Position numbers and translations under genes: made by a program. Shown piece after piece: positions 1 through 10,042 of a stretch of 64,000 bases of DNA (positions are counted from its first letter, which is position 1; each line of letters opens with the position of its first letter). Origin of the DNA: Septoria linicola (lineage: Eukaryota; Ascomycota; Dothideomycetes; Mycosphaerellales; Mycosphaerellaceae); NCBI GenBank assembly GCA_024114885.1, contig CP099428.1:1860001-1924000 (forward strand), read 5' to 3'. The notes under the pieces were generated by a model. That model did no database searches, was not told where the DNA came from, and saw only the letters and a program-made list of their open reading frames with translations.

Positions 1-3000
1 ATATATTGTTTATATCTACCTAGTATAGAACTAGGTCCTTCTTATAGACTATAGCTATAAATCCTCTTAGAGTATCCTACCTAACTATAAGGGCAAAAGT
101 TTCTATATAGTCTACTCTATACTTTTAGGAGAACCCTCTTATAACTAGTCTTGCCTTAAACTTTTTAATAGCTCTACTAAGCTTTCTCTTAATATTAAAG
201 ATCTATCTTAAGGTAACTAGGTTAGCCTCTTTTAGTAGGACTACTATAGTCTAGGTATTATTACTTATAAGTATATCTAGCTCCTTCTAAATAGCTTCTT
301 ACTAGAGATAACCCTACTTAGGATTACTTACTACTTCCTTATAGTTCCTTAGGATTAGAACCTCCTATTTATATATTCCTACTTCTTTAGTAGCTAAGAA
401 TATAATCTCTTTAACTTCCTCTAAGAATTCTAGGTCCTATAGTATACCTAGGTTAATAGAGCTTATAGCTAAGAAGAAAGCCTAATACTCTAGGAGCATT
501 TCCTTATCTAGCTAACTATTCTAATCTAGCTTAAGCCTAATTAGCTTTAGCTTCTAGTTAAATCTATTAAGTTCTTAGAATACTTTCCTCTTTCTAAGAG
601 TTTACCTTAGAGCTATCTACTCCTAATCTACCTCTATAGTTTCTTAAGTAGAATTCTTAGATTCTTTCTTAACTTTCTCTTAGTCTAGGAATTTTCTATA
701 CTCTCCTATATCTTCTAGTAGAGGTAGAAGTTATATAAAGAGTTTCTTTCTTTCCTAAACCTATACTAATAGCTAAGGAGAAGGAGGCTTCTACTAGCCT
801 AGACTAAGAGTACCTAGAGTACTCCTACTAGCTTATAGAGTAGGCTAGCTAATAGTTCTTAGCCTTCTAATAGGTCTTCTTTCTAGAGCTAAACTAGGGA
901 GATTCTTAATCTTGATATTTAAGTCTAATTCTCTACCTAGCTTATCTTTAAAGAAGATTATATTAGTATACTACTTAATAGCCTTTATATCTAGCTCCTA
1001 GAACTTCTATACCTATACTATATTATTATAGTATCTAATAAATATAGTATCCTTTCCTCTATTTATTAGTTTATTACTCCTTACCTACTAAGGCTATACT
1101 CTTATATCTATATATACTATAGCTCTATATCCCTATACCTTAAGGTAGGAGACTATTAGTTTGATCCTATTAAAAGCTTTATTAGGTAAGAGCTTAAATC
1201 CCTTAATATTAGGTCTATTTAGAAGCTTGTTCCTTATATATACTTATACTTTAAGGGCTTCTAGCTAAAACTTAATAGGTATCTTACTTTCTTTAAGTAT
1301 TACTCTAATAGAGGCTTCTAATATTTAGATAGACCTCTTAACTACTCTATTCTAGAGTAAATTATAGGCCTTAGTTAGCTTAAGAGTAATTCTAAAGTTC
1401 TTCTCTTACTATTTAATTAAAGTAGTAATCTCTCTAGTATTATTAGCCTTTATAGACTTAAGGAGTACTACTAACTACCTTTCTACCTTAATCCTCTAGT
1501 TCTAAAGAGTAGTTAGTATATCTAATCTAGCCTTAAGTAGAAATACCTATTTCTTTCTTAAGAAGTTATTAATAATCTTAAGCTACTATATAAAACCTTT
1601 TACTAATAATAGTAATAGTCTATAGATATCTACTAATATAAGGGCTAGTCTTTTAGGTCTTCTCTTAATAGACTTACCTAGGTATTTCTTTATCTTACCT
1701 ATTATATAGATCCTATACTTATACTCTTCCTAGTTAGGGATTAGAATTCTTTCCTTTAGGTTAGTAATTTTATAAAGGTTTAAGAGTAACCCTCTTCTAA
1801 AGTATATAAATCTTCTATACTATAGCTCCTACTATTTTAGATCCTTCTCTAATAGAGTAGTATAGGTATTATTAACCTCTATAGGATTATATAGTAAGTA
1901 ATATAACTTTTCCTATAGAAGAGGTAATATCTTACTAATAAATAGAACACCTCTAACTAGCTTAGTCTTTATAACTATTTAGCTATCTAGAGAGGTAAGA
2001 GTGAAATTAGGCTTCTAGACTCTAAATTACTTACTAAACTAATCTTATAATATAAGATTTACTCTAAGATTAGGAACAAATAGTACTCTATTAAGTAGAA
2101 CTTCTCTTTCTAAGATTCCCTTTATCTATACTAGTCTAGAGTAGGTTATATAGAGGTATCCTCCTCCTACCTTAATCTATACTTTCTTCCTTAGTAGCTT
2201 TACTAATCTAAAGAAGGATAGTTAGTTAGTTATATAAGATAAGGTATAGGAATCTAAGAACTATTCTTAGAGTAATAACTTACCTTTAGCTTTAATTATA
2301 GAATAGGCTAATTTATCTTAGTTATTATCTTCTAATAGGGAATTATTATTACTTCTAGAACTAGAGTAAGTTCTAGAATTAGAACTAGAACTAGACTCCT
2401 AGGCTAAAAATCCTTTCTTTAGAAGCTTTCTAGACTTTTCTATCCTCTAGAGCTACTTACCTATTTTCTAGACAACCTTCTTTAGCTTATTATATAATAA
2501 TAACTTATAGATAGCTTTCTTAATATATCTAGTATTCTTTAGTAAAGAGGATCTTCTAACCCTCTCTCTAAAGAATAATCCCTAAGGGTCCTTCTAGTTC
2601 TTAGTACTATTTCTCTACTAGGATAGTTTCTTAGTAGTAGAGAGGTTAGGACAATCCTTTAACTAGTACTTCCTTTTCTTATAGAGCTAGTATATTAGTA
2701 AAGACTTTCCTTAGTAGGGCTACCTAGAATAGAATATAGCTAGACCTATATCTATCTTGTCTAGATTGTCTCTTACCTCTTAAGACTTAAGTAGAAGGAG
2801 AATAGTGTCTATATCTAAGGATAGTTAGGTTATAATAGTATCCTTAGCTACTTAGTATAATATAGATAGGGACTATAGGAGATGTTTTAGCCTTTTCTCT
2901 TAGCTCTAGTAGTAAGCTTCCTAAGGATCAATCTTAGTAATCCTCTTACCTAGGCCTCTAAGGTGTCTCTATACTTCCCTAATTGTCTTATTAGGTAATA

Positions 3001-3650
3001 TCCTAAATATAATAAACTACTTAATTAGACCTATAGTATAGGACTTTAGGACTCTATTATACTTGTTCTAGAGAATCACCTATATCTTAGCTACTAGTAT
3101 AGTAATATACTATGTCTCTAGCTCTATCTTATTATCTTTACTAATACTATATCTAATACTAAACCTATATACTATATTGTCTTTTAAGAAGTGTTGATTC
3201 TAAGTAATATGTATCTAAAGACTAGTATCCTACTAAACTATATATAGGTTTCCTCTAATAATTAGTTAGCTAATTACCTAGAACTAGTCCTTTCCTTCTA
3301 GCTTATCTATCTATAGCTTAAACTATCTCTTCTAGTTAGTTCTGTCTAGGATTAGAATCCTTTAGCTCTTCTTGTCCTCTTAGTCTATTATAGAAATAGA
3401 TAAATAGAATAAATAATTAGTAGAATACTTTAGACTAGCTAAGGATTCTAGAGAAGAGTAATTTCTTATAGTAGAGAGACTAGCTCTAAGGGATAAGGAT
3501 TCCTCGTATTTAGGAAATTACTAAGACTTAGATCTTTCTCTCTTAGTAGAGTTTCTATTACTAGGTAGTAGGAAGGCTAAGTAGCCTCTTCTAACTCTAG
3601 TAATACTAGGTGTAATAGTAGAGAACTAGGCAGGTATTAATAAAGTAGAA
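1..3650 (-). mobile_element. RIP-degraded Ty1/copia retrotransposon (gag-pol, incomplete)
   Basis: Reading the minus strand through many TAG/TAA codons gives a copia polyprotein. At about 60-170 the reverse transcriptase segment reads FKARLVIRGFS, stop, KYRVDYIETFA, which matches the family's RLVARGF-Q-x-x-G-x-D-Y-x-ETF block. At about 1080-1500 the end of the integrase reads VVKRSI, stop, ILEASIRVILKESKIP and then YIRNKLLNRPNIKG. At about 1560-1800 the pre-integrase and integrase start is seen (GKIKKYLGKSIKRRPKRLA, then LVDIYRLL). Stops fall where Gln or Trp is expected and zinc-binding Cys tend to be Tyr, so the changes are C-to-T or G-to-A. TA is extremely abundant and CA/TG are scarce. 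The gag part (about 2.4-3.6 kb) is inferred from position only. The element runs off the left edge, and I could not define its long terminal repeats. Confidence 0.85.
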
Positions 3651-3839
3651 ATATACTACTATCTTATAGAGATCTTTACTAACTTATATACTACTAGGTA
3701 TAAACTAGCTTCGTTAGTAATATAGTTAGGGAAACTTCTAGGCCCTAAATGTTTTCTATAAACTATAAGGGATATAAGTAACCTATACTAATATAGGTTA
3801 CTCCTATTTAGTATATAAACCCGGGCTTATAACCTATTA

Positions 3840-4440
3840 AAAGTAGAGAGCGTATTATATACTATATAATGTCAAGGAGGGTATAACGTAGTAAAGAAGA
3901 ATAGAGGATCAATCTTGAACTAACTTATATATATAGTATAGTAGTAATATACTAGGAACTAAATATAAAGTTAATTAAGTTAGTTATCTAAGAAAAGAAG
4001 AAAGAGAAGCAAGATATACCTCTTACTAAGCCTTAGGTAGATACCTTAGGTATCTAGAACTATACTTAAATGTCTATGTCTAGACTAACTATCTAGGATA
4101 TATTCTTAATAGGTAATACTATAAAAGAGCTAGGATATAAGAGGGTGTTTCTAATAACTATCTATAAAGATAACTAGCTAGTAATCGATATTACGCTACG
4201 TAATAGTAGAGCCGCCGAAGCTCGTACTAAGTATATAGATATTAAGTTCTATTTTATTCGCGAGAAGTTAGTAGACGATACTATTACTATCTAGTAGATT
4301 ATAATAGAGTATTAGAAGGTAGATAGATTAACGAAGGCGCTTGACCGTAATAAGCACGAGCGCTTTACTTAATAGCTCGGACTAATAGATAGTATTTAAG
4401 ACTTAAGGGTTAAGGAATTATAACGCTTCTAATTAGCCGA
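3840..4440 (+). mobile_element. Second copia remnant: RNase H end of pol, opposite orientation
   Basis: The plus strand at about 4060-4405 translates to the last part of a copia pol: FLIGNTIKELGYKRV, then IYKDN, stop, LVIDITLRNSRAAEARTKYIDIK, followed by FYFIREKLVDDTI and VDRLTKALDRNKHERFT. This corresponds to the family's ELG...IYxDNQ...HxRTKHIDI...FIRE...ADxLTKAL. Several TAG/TAA codons replace Gln, so it is dead. It faces away from the element at 1-3650 and keeps more CG dinucleotides, so it is a separate, less mutated copy. Reverse transcriptase and integrase upstream are absent or unrecognisable. The boundary with normal-composition DNA is near 4440. Confidence 0.8.
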
Positions 4441-4659
4441 AGGGTTTGGCACCGGATTAAGCGTTTCTAGCATACATAGCACAGACAAGGCAGTTTGGCT
4501 GTCTACCAATCACAGCACGAGTTAATCATGACAGTCGACATGGGGGTGACTTGATTAGTATGGATGCCTCAGGCACTTTAGCGTGCCAAGAATGTCGACA
4601 CGCATTCGCAACTCGAGGTTTCCGTAGCTAGTCACTTCTTCACAATAACAATCAACTTA

Positions 4660-5418
4660 TCACATCAACTGTTGGAACAACTTCCTCCCCATCCCATCAT
4701 CTCCTCTTCCCCTACCAAATCCATCATGCGGCCCAGCAATCACCTGCCCAACCACACTTCCACCCCCCGCACTCTGCCCCCAAATCGTCACATTCTCCCT
4801 ATCTCCCCCAAAAAGATGCACATACTCCCGCACCCACTTTAACACAGCCCTCTGATCCAACAACCCCACATTCAAATCACTCTCTCCGTCCTCATCCACT
4901 TCCCTCCCAGGCAAGAATCCAAAAGCATTGAGTCGATAATTTGGATAGACGAACATCAAATCCCCTCCCGACGTATCGCTGACATCGAGGATTGGATAAG
5001 CACTCGGTGGGATTGACGAGAAACTTCCTCCTCCCTGCACGAATGCTCCGCCGTGAAATGTTATGACGACTGGTTTAAGCTTTTGGCCGGGTGTCCAGGG
5101 GCGAGAGTAGAGGCCCAAGTAGAGACAGTCTTCGGAGCCGTTGACTGTGCGTTGGGGACAGAGAGGGAAGGGTTGCGTGCTATTGTAAATGGTGCCGCTG
5201 GGGAGGGGAAGAGGTGGTTGAGGGGCGCGGAAGCGAAGGGATGAGAGGGGTGGGGCGGCGTAGGGGATTCTTTGGAAGAAGGTTATGTTGTAGTTTGGGG
5301 AGTAGGAGCCCTGGAAGGTGCCGTAGGAGAGGGTTGCGAGGGGTGGTGGTGGGGTAGTGCAGAGGGTCAAGGCTGTGAGGAGAGAGATGAGGAGGGTTGG
5401 GATTGTGAGGATGGGCAT
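4660..5418 (-). pseudogene. Truncated type-B carboxylesterase/lipase (N-terminal half)
   Basis: The ATG at 5418 starts a hydrophobic signal peptide (PILTIPTLLISLLTALTLC). Next come the family landmarks FFQRIPYAAPP, SEDCLYL, an oxyanion-hole segment (VITFHGGAFVQGGG), and the nucleophile elbow WGQSAGG near residue 213. The reading frame stops about 30 residues later, in the LFQxxI segment. Intact family members are about 520-570 residues, whereas this is about 252, so the acidic and His members of the catalytic triad are gone. No continuation is visible in any frame below 4660, and copia sequence starts about 220 bp away. A retroelement-linked deletion or rearrangement is a reasonable inference. 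The protein would have been secreted. A stable secreted fragment is possible, but an active esterase is not expected. Confidence 0.75.
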
Positions 5419-5666
5419 TGTGGCATGTGGAAGGCAAGCCGTGATCTTGATTTTGAATGACTGGAAGTAGAAAGGAAACATCCATCGGACATTCGCTGTA
5501 GCTGGTACATATCCATCTGGCTTATTACAGCAGACAAGCTACCTTGCTCTCAAAGCGGAGACATTCAGGTAATGCCATACCCCCTCGGTGGCAGCTAGAC
5601 CGACCGACCGAGAATGTTGGAGTACTAGTCTGCCTGCGAAGACCGATGCTTTGACGATAGGCAGGC

Positions 5667-7183
5667 TCACACTAAAGCTGAGCGAGGTTCGAGCGACTCT
5701 TGTAGGGTGCGAGCAGGGAACTCTGAGACGTTTCCTGAGCTTTCTCTGCTGCTGTGAGCTTGATCTACGGACTCATGGCTGTGCTCCGGGTGGCTCGCTG
5801 TGCTTCGCGGCAGTGGTGATATATTGGTTGTATCTTGTTGCACCAGGCCTGATCTGCACGGTATGTTCTTGAATCTGTTGCTGTTCACGGTTCTCGATTG
5901 GCCTATTGTCCTCGCCCTGCTCTTAGAGTCAACTACACGGTTCCAGGAAATCCATTTCCACACTGCTCTGCGGCTCTCTCGCAGCCACGTCCCGACACTG
6001 TCTTGCGAACGCCCAACGATAAACACCGTCGCAAGCGTAAGAGGCATTCCAAGAACGAAGAATAGCCCGAAGGTACTGTTCGACAGGGAGAGGTCGGAAG
6101 ACATGCTGAAAAAACTTGTCACGAAGTTGAGTGGCAGAAATATCGGGGCCAGGATAGAGAGAAATGTTAGGCCAATGCTTTGCTCCGCCGCCAGTGTGGC
6201 TCTGCGAGCATCCTCTATAGCAGTCATCGAGCTAAGACCATCGGCCATGGTCTCAATGTGATGCTGGATTGGTTGCAGTCGTTTCGCCGCCCGTTCAAAG
6301 TCAGGTTGCAGTGCCTTGCGGAATTGGTCGTGAGGTCTCGAAGAGTCGAAATGCGGCGAAGCAGAGAGGCACGACAACGAAGAGTCAACCATGCCGCGGT
6401 AGTTAAGGATATTGCGCTGCCAAGGGCTTAGCTTCTTCATAGAGTGGTCCAGCTCTGGCGCGTGTTCGCCCCAGTGAGGCTTCTCAAACTCCCACAAGAG
6501 ATTCCCGAGCACCGTGTCCATGTATTGAGTGACACGAAGCCATTCTCGGAGCACAATATTGATCATTGGAGCGCCAGCGAAGCGTGTGTCATGCGCAATG
6601 CGTCTAAGATCATCAGGCGTGAAGTGAGTACTCGCACCGACAACTTTGTCGAACAGCGAAAGCTCGACATACGTGTCCTTTTCGGCAGAGATACATCATG
6701 CATGGACAGAGGACCGTATCCTTCTCCCAGGCCTGCCCAGACCTGTTCTCCCGTCGTTGTCGTTGGATCGACAAGTATCACAACAATCCTGGGGCTGGCC
6801 TCACTTGATTGTGGTGACCACATAGCGACTTTGGAGCGCGCCAGAGCGACGCCGGCGCTTGGCGAGTCCCAGCGATGCAGGCGGACACGGCAGCGGTCAC
6901 TGTCCAATCGACGGAGCACATTAAACATGCCGCTTTGACGCTCCACCTCGTTCCAAGAGGCTTCATCATGGTAGTGGCGTGCACGTAGGAAGCTGAATGT
7001 CATGAAGTCCCATGTAGCCATCTCCGACAGGAGTGGCGGTAGCTCAGCCCAAGGATCTCTGGTGTTATAGTACAGATGATCATTGATAAGGTGGCGGAAG
7101 AATCTTGGATCGATGTCGTACTGTGTGCCCAAGATCTCAATCAGGTCTCGAGAAAGGTCTTCAACGACTACTTTTGATACCAT
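5667..7183 (-). pseudogene. CorA-like transporter with one frameshift
   Basis: Two overlapping minus frames form one fungal CorA-like protein. The first (7183 to about 6680) contains LGTQYDIDPRFFRHL, the usual soluble-domain start. The second (about 6680 to 5667) carries the long helix region, two closely spaced membrane segments near the C-terminus (LTFLSILAPIFLPLNFVTSF, then FGLFFVLGMPLTLATVFIVG), and a polar tail. The frames meet at a short A run (plus-strand TTTT at 6679-6682). No intron of normal size fits, and a one-base length change would join LPK to DTYVELSLFDKVV. That makes it a young pseudogene or a sequencing error. The GMN motif that normally follows the first membrane helix is replaced by FSMS, so magnesium selectivity should not be assumed. 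The frame is open upstream of the ATG to about 7275, so a further 5-prime exon is possible. Confidence 0.7.
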
Positions 7184-8213
7184 GTATGCCTTTGCCCGAT
7201 ACAGACCGATTCTGACAGGTCTCAGACAACTGTCGGCAACTGCTGCAGGATACGGACAGGGTGTTGAGTGGCTTCACAATTTTTATTGTCCGAGCACGAT
7301 CAACATCCTTCATGGTGTTCATATTCAGCATCGTCAAGTTCTTGTTATGACTTGTGTCAGATGCTCTCGGGAGCGGACGGGCGCAGCGGTCCTGTTGACA
7401 GCCATTAGTGGCCGCAAGATGAGACCACTGTCAGTGTTACATCGCAAATCTGCGGATGTACGCCTGTGAAGAGGTCTCGCATCGTCGCGAGCAGAAGTGC
7501 AGACTGCTGAGGAACTCGCTAACTAGCCGCTGTGACGAACGCCCTCGCCGTCTGCGCGCAAAGAGGCCGATACCATTCGTTGCCATTCTTCCAACTTCTC
7601 TTCTCTTCGTCCATCACCAAGAGGCCAGAAGCAGGTCTTGCATTACCCGAAGCGTCTTCGAACATGACAAGAAGATCGTCTCCAAGCCAAATTGAATGCT
7701 GATGACTGGGATAGTGCTCCATATTGCCGCCGTATCTGGTTGCGTCGCTCGTCCCACTTGGCTACAGCAGCGCTGTTAATGACAAATTCACGGCTTTCCA
7801 GCTATGAGAAGCATTAGGACTCACTACTACAACTGCGCGATTCCAAGCACGAGCATCTTCGCAGCAGTAGTGGGTGTTAGTGTCCTTCCAAACGCATTGG
7901 ACCAAAAAGGCAAGATTTTCCAGATCGTCGGAACCGAGACATCTCGGGATGGTGGAGAGCTGTGGAGAGAACCACATCGGAGAATTCCCAAGACCAAGAA
8001 CACTTCGTAGATAGTGCACCGAATTTCTTCACAGGATCACTAGTCCTCACTCTCCATCATGGTCGTCATCCCCATTTCTGAAAGGCGTCCGAGGGGCTTC
8101 GTGTGAGAAAGCCATAGGTATCTTGTACTCAGCCCATTTTTGACCAAAGGCTTTGCGGCAGACACTCCGCTTCCCGGCCACACTCCAGCAAATAGCATTG
8201 AAGTCTTGCTTTT
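7184..8213. other. Intergenic stretch without a supported gene
   Basis: Only short overlapping frames are present on both strands, with no recognisable family and no convincing splice-linked frame. It may hold the 5-prime leader or a missing first exon of the CorA-like gene just below it. Confidence 0.5.
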
Positions 8214-8831
8214 CTACAACACCGACGGTGTAGAAGTGATGCTATAGCTGAAATAGTACTCTGCTCTTTTAGGAATATCCCGACCAAGTTCAGCAAGATC
8301 GTCACCAGCATCGCCTAGAGCCCCAATACGAGCACGTATAGTATCGGAACCAGTGGCGCATCGCTTAGCCACAGGAAGATACCCGGAGATTCCCACGCTG
8401 AGCATAGTCTCGCTCCTGCACAAGAGCGTACCTGACCCAACGAGGTCTAGGGAGGCCGACCAGATATCCACCATAGCTGTCTGTCGAGATCTCTGGAATT
8501 GTGGCTGTTTGTCATTGATCGGCAGAATCGGATGCACATGCGAGAATGTGATGGGCGAAAGCGATGAGAAGAGACCAAGAGCCATGCGTTGATCGTGCTC
8601 CTTCCGGAGGGTACTGACTGCAGTCTGCAGGTAGCGAGCGAGACATTGGCATTCGGCAGGTGGCTGCTGCGTTGCACTCTGCTTTGCTTTTGCAGCATCG
8701 TGCTGGCACGCGCTCATCGAACCACTGCTTGGAAGCCTGCTCGGACTGTCTTCTCTCTGGTCATCGTCGAAAAGCGCCCTTGCTGGCGTTTGTACAGTCT
8801 TCGATGCCACAGCTTTCGATTTGTCGCGCAC
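8214..8831 (-). CDS. Uncertain open frame, possible fragment of a regulator
   Basis: This is a 205-codon open frame whose first codon is not ATG, so the boundaries are formal. Its composition is protein-like: an acidic, Ser/Pro-rich stretch (FDDDQREDSPSRLPSSGS) is followed by CQCLARYLQTAVSTLRKEHD, which loosely resembles the CxC plus helix in the C-terminal part of AflR-type Zn2Cys6 regulators. No DNA-binding domain is found in the 300 bp upstream. It could be a decayed gene, a last exon, or a chance frame. It lies next to a real Zn2Cys6 gene (9155-10042) on the same strand. Confidence 0.25.
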   Translation of the reverse strand: MRDKSKAVASKTVQTPARALFDDDQREDSPSRLPSSGSMSACQHDAAKAKQSATQQPPAECQCLARYLQTAVSTLRKEHDQRMALGLFSSLSPITFSHVHPILPINDKQPQFQRSRQTAMVDIWSASLDLVGSGTLLCRSETMLSVGISGYLPVAKRCATGSDTIRARIGALGDAGDDLAELGRDIPKRAEYYFSYSITSTPSVL

Positions 8832-9154
8832 TGTTATGTTGCAGCATCTGAGATCGCGGCGTAAGTACTGTCTTGCGACATCTATCGATATTGAAGTGCT
8901 TTTCTATGGTGACAAGCAAGCTCGAACAGAACGTCTCAAATCGAATCGAAATACGATTACAGGTACAATCTACCAAAGTGATAGCCAGCAACCCTCCATA
9001 TCCGGGGTATCAAGTACATATTTTCTCAAGCAAATGAATTCATCCCAACGGCGCACATAAGCCATCTCATCATCTACAGGTTTGACATGATCATGATTCT
9101 GTGGTCTGATCAGTTGCATTCAGCAGAGTGCACGGTGTTTGTCCCGCCCACCAT

Positions 9155-10042
9155 CTATAATCTGCAAGGAACCTGGTTGTTGCAGCTGTTGCAATTGCCC
9201 GTCTCAAGCTCTACCGTTCCGGCACACTGATGGCAACGTGTGAGGCGTTTCTCGATCGATTGCAACGTTGTGCTCATCAGGTCGAGGCGTTGGTTTAGGG
9301 CCTCCATCGACTGCTTACACATCTCGACGAGGCTGACCAGTCTCTCCATCGAGTTGTCCTTCCTGGACGCAAGTCAGTATGCATACATGAGAGTCCCGGT
9401 AGGCTTGGACATACTTTGTAGGCAATACCTCACGATACTTGCACTCAAGTTTTTGGTCCTTGCAGGATTGGCAGTTTTGCTCACCATCGCATTTCTGCTT
9501 CCGTTTACGGCACTCCTCGCAAGCCTGTCGTTGTTAGAGATGCAACGGTGACAGGGACTGGTTGTACTCACTGTAGCTGTTCGCTTTGCTTTTTGTCTCG
9601 GTTGCACGTGGCTAGGCGTGATAGGCACAGCCGACAACTTCGTCATAGTTGAATGATACTGTTGTGGAGGAGGCGTAGATGGGCCTAATGATACATTGCA
9701 CGACGACGAAGTGCTACTCGCGCTGCCGAAAGAATGAGTTGCATCGTGGGGGTAGCTTTCGGACATTGAGCGGTTTGGGTTGCCAGAAAATGAGTACATT
9801 GGCTCCGAGGGTAGGTATCCTTCTTCGACATAACCGACATCTGGTGATGATGACGGGAACGGATTGCTGCTGAAGAGAGTATGGTGGGGTGCAGGTGGTG
9901 GTGGTGTGTAGTAGCCGCCTCTCGACATCTCGTGGTATGCGACAGACACTCCATCAAATGCAAGATTAGTATCGACATGATCGAGCATCTGATGGTAGCT
10001 GCGCTTGACGGCGTGGAATTGTGGCTCCATCATAGCAGTCAT
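9155..10042 (-). CDS. Compact Zn2Cys6 (C6) DNA-binding protein
   Basis: I model three exons: 10042-9572, 9524-9415 and 9362-9155. The introns are 47 and 52 nt, the first with a GTGAGT donor and the second with GTATGT and a CTGAC branch. All phases agree, giving 262 residues. The N-terminal half is rich in Pro, Ser and His. Exon 2 encodes a textbook binuclear zinc cluster, ACEECRKRKQKCDG then NCQSC and LEC, with Cys at about 159, 162, 169, 175, 178 and 185 (spacing 2-6-5-2-6). Next come a leucine-containing coiled coil (MERLVSLVEMCKQSMEALNQ onward) and a second Cys set, CHQC then CNSC, 10 residues apart. No Fungal_trans domain follows. It is probably a nuclear sequence-specific regulator with unknown targets. 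ATGs at 10033 and 10030 are alternative starts. Confidence 0.8.

Noticed and set aside
3840..4440. Possibility that the plus-strand copia part is the far end of the minus-strand element
   Set aside because: The RNase H end reads on the opposite strand to the reverse transcriptase and integrase at 1-1800, so it must be a second copy or an inverted piece.
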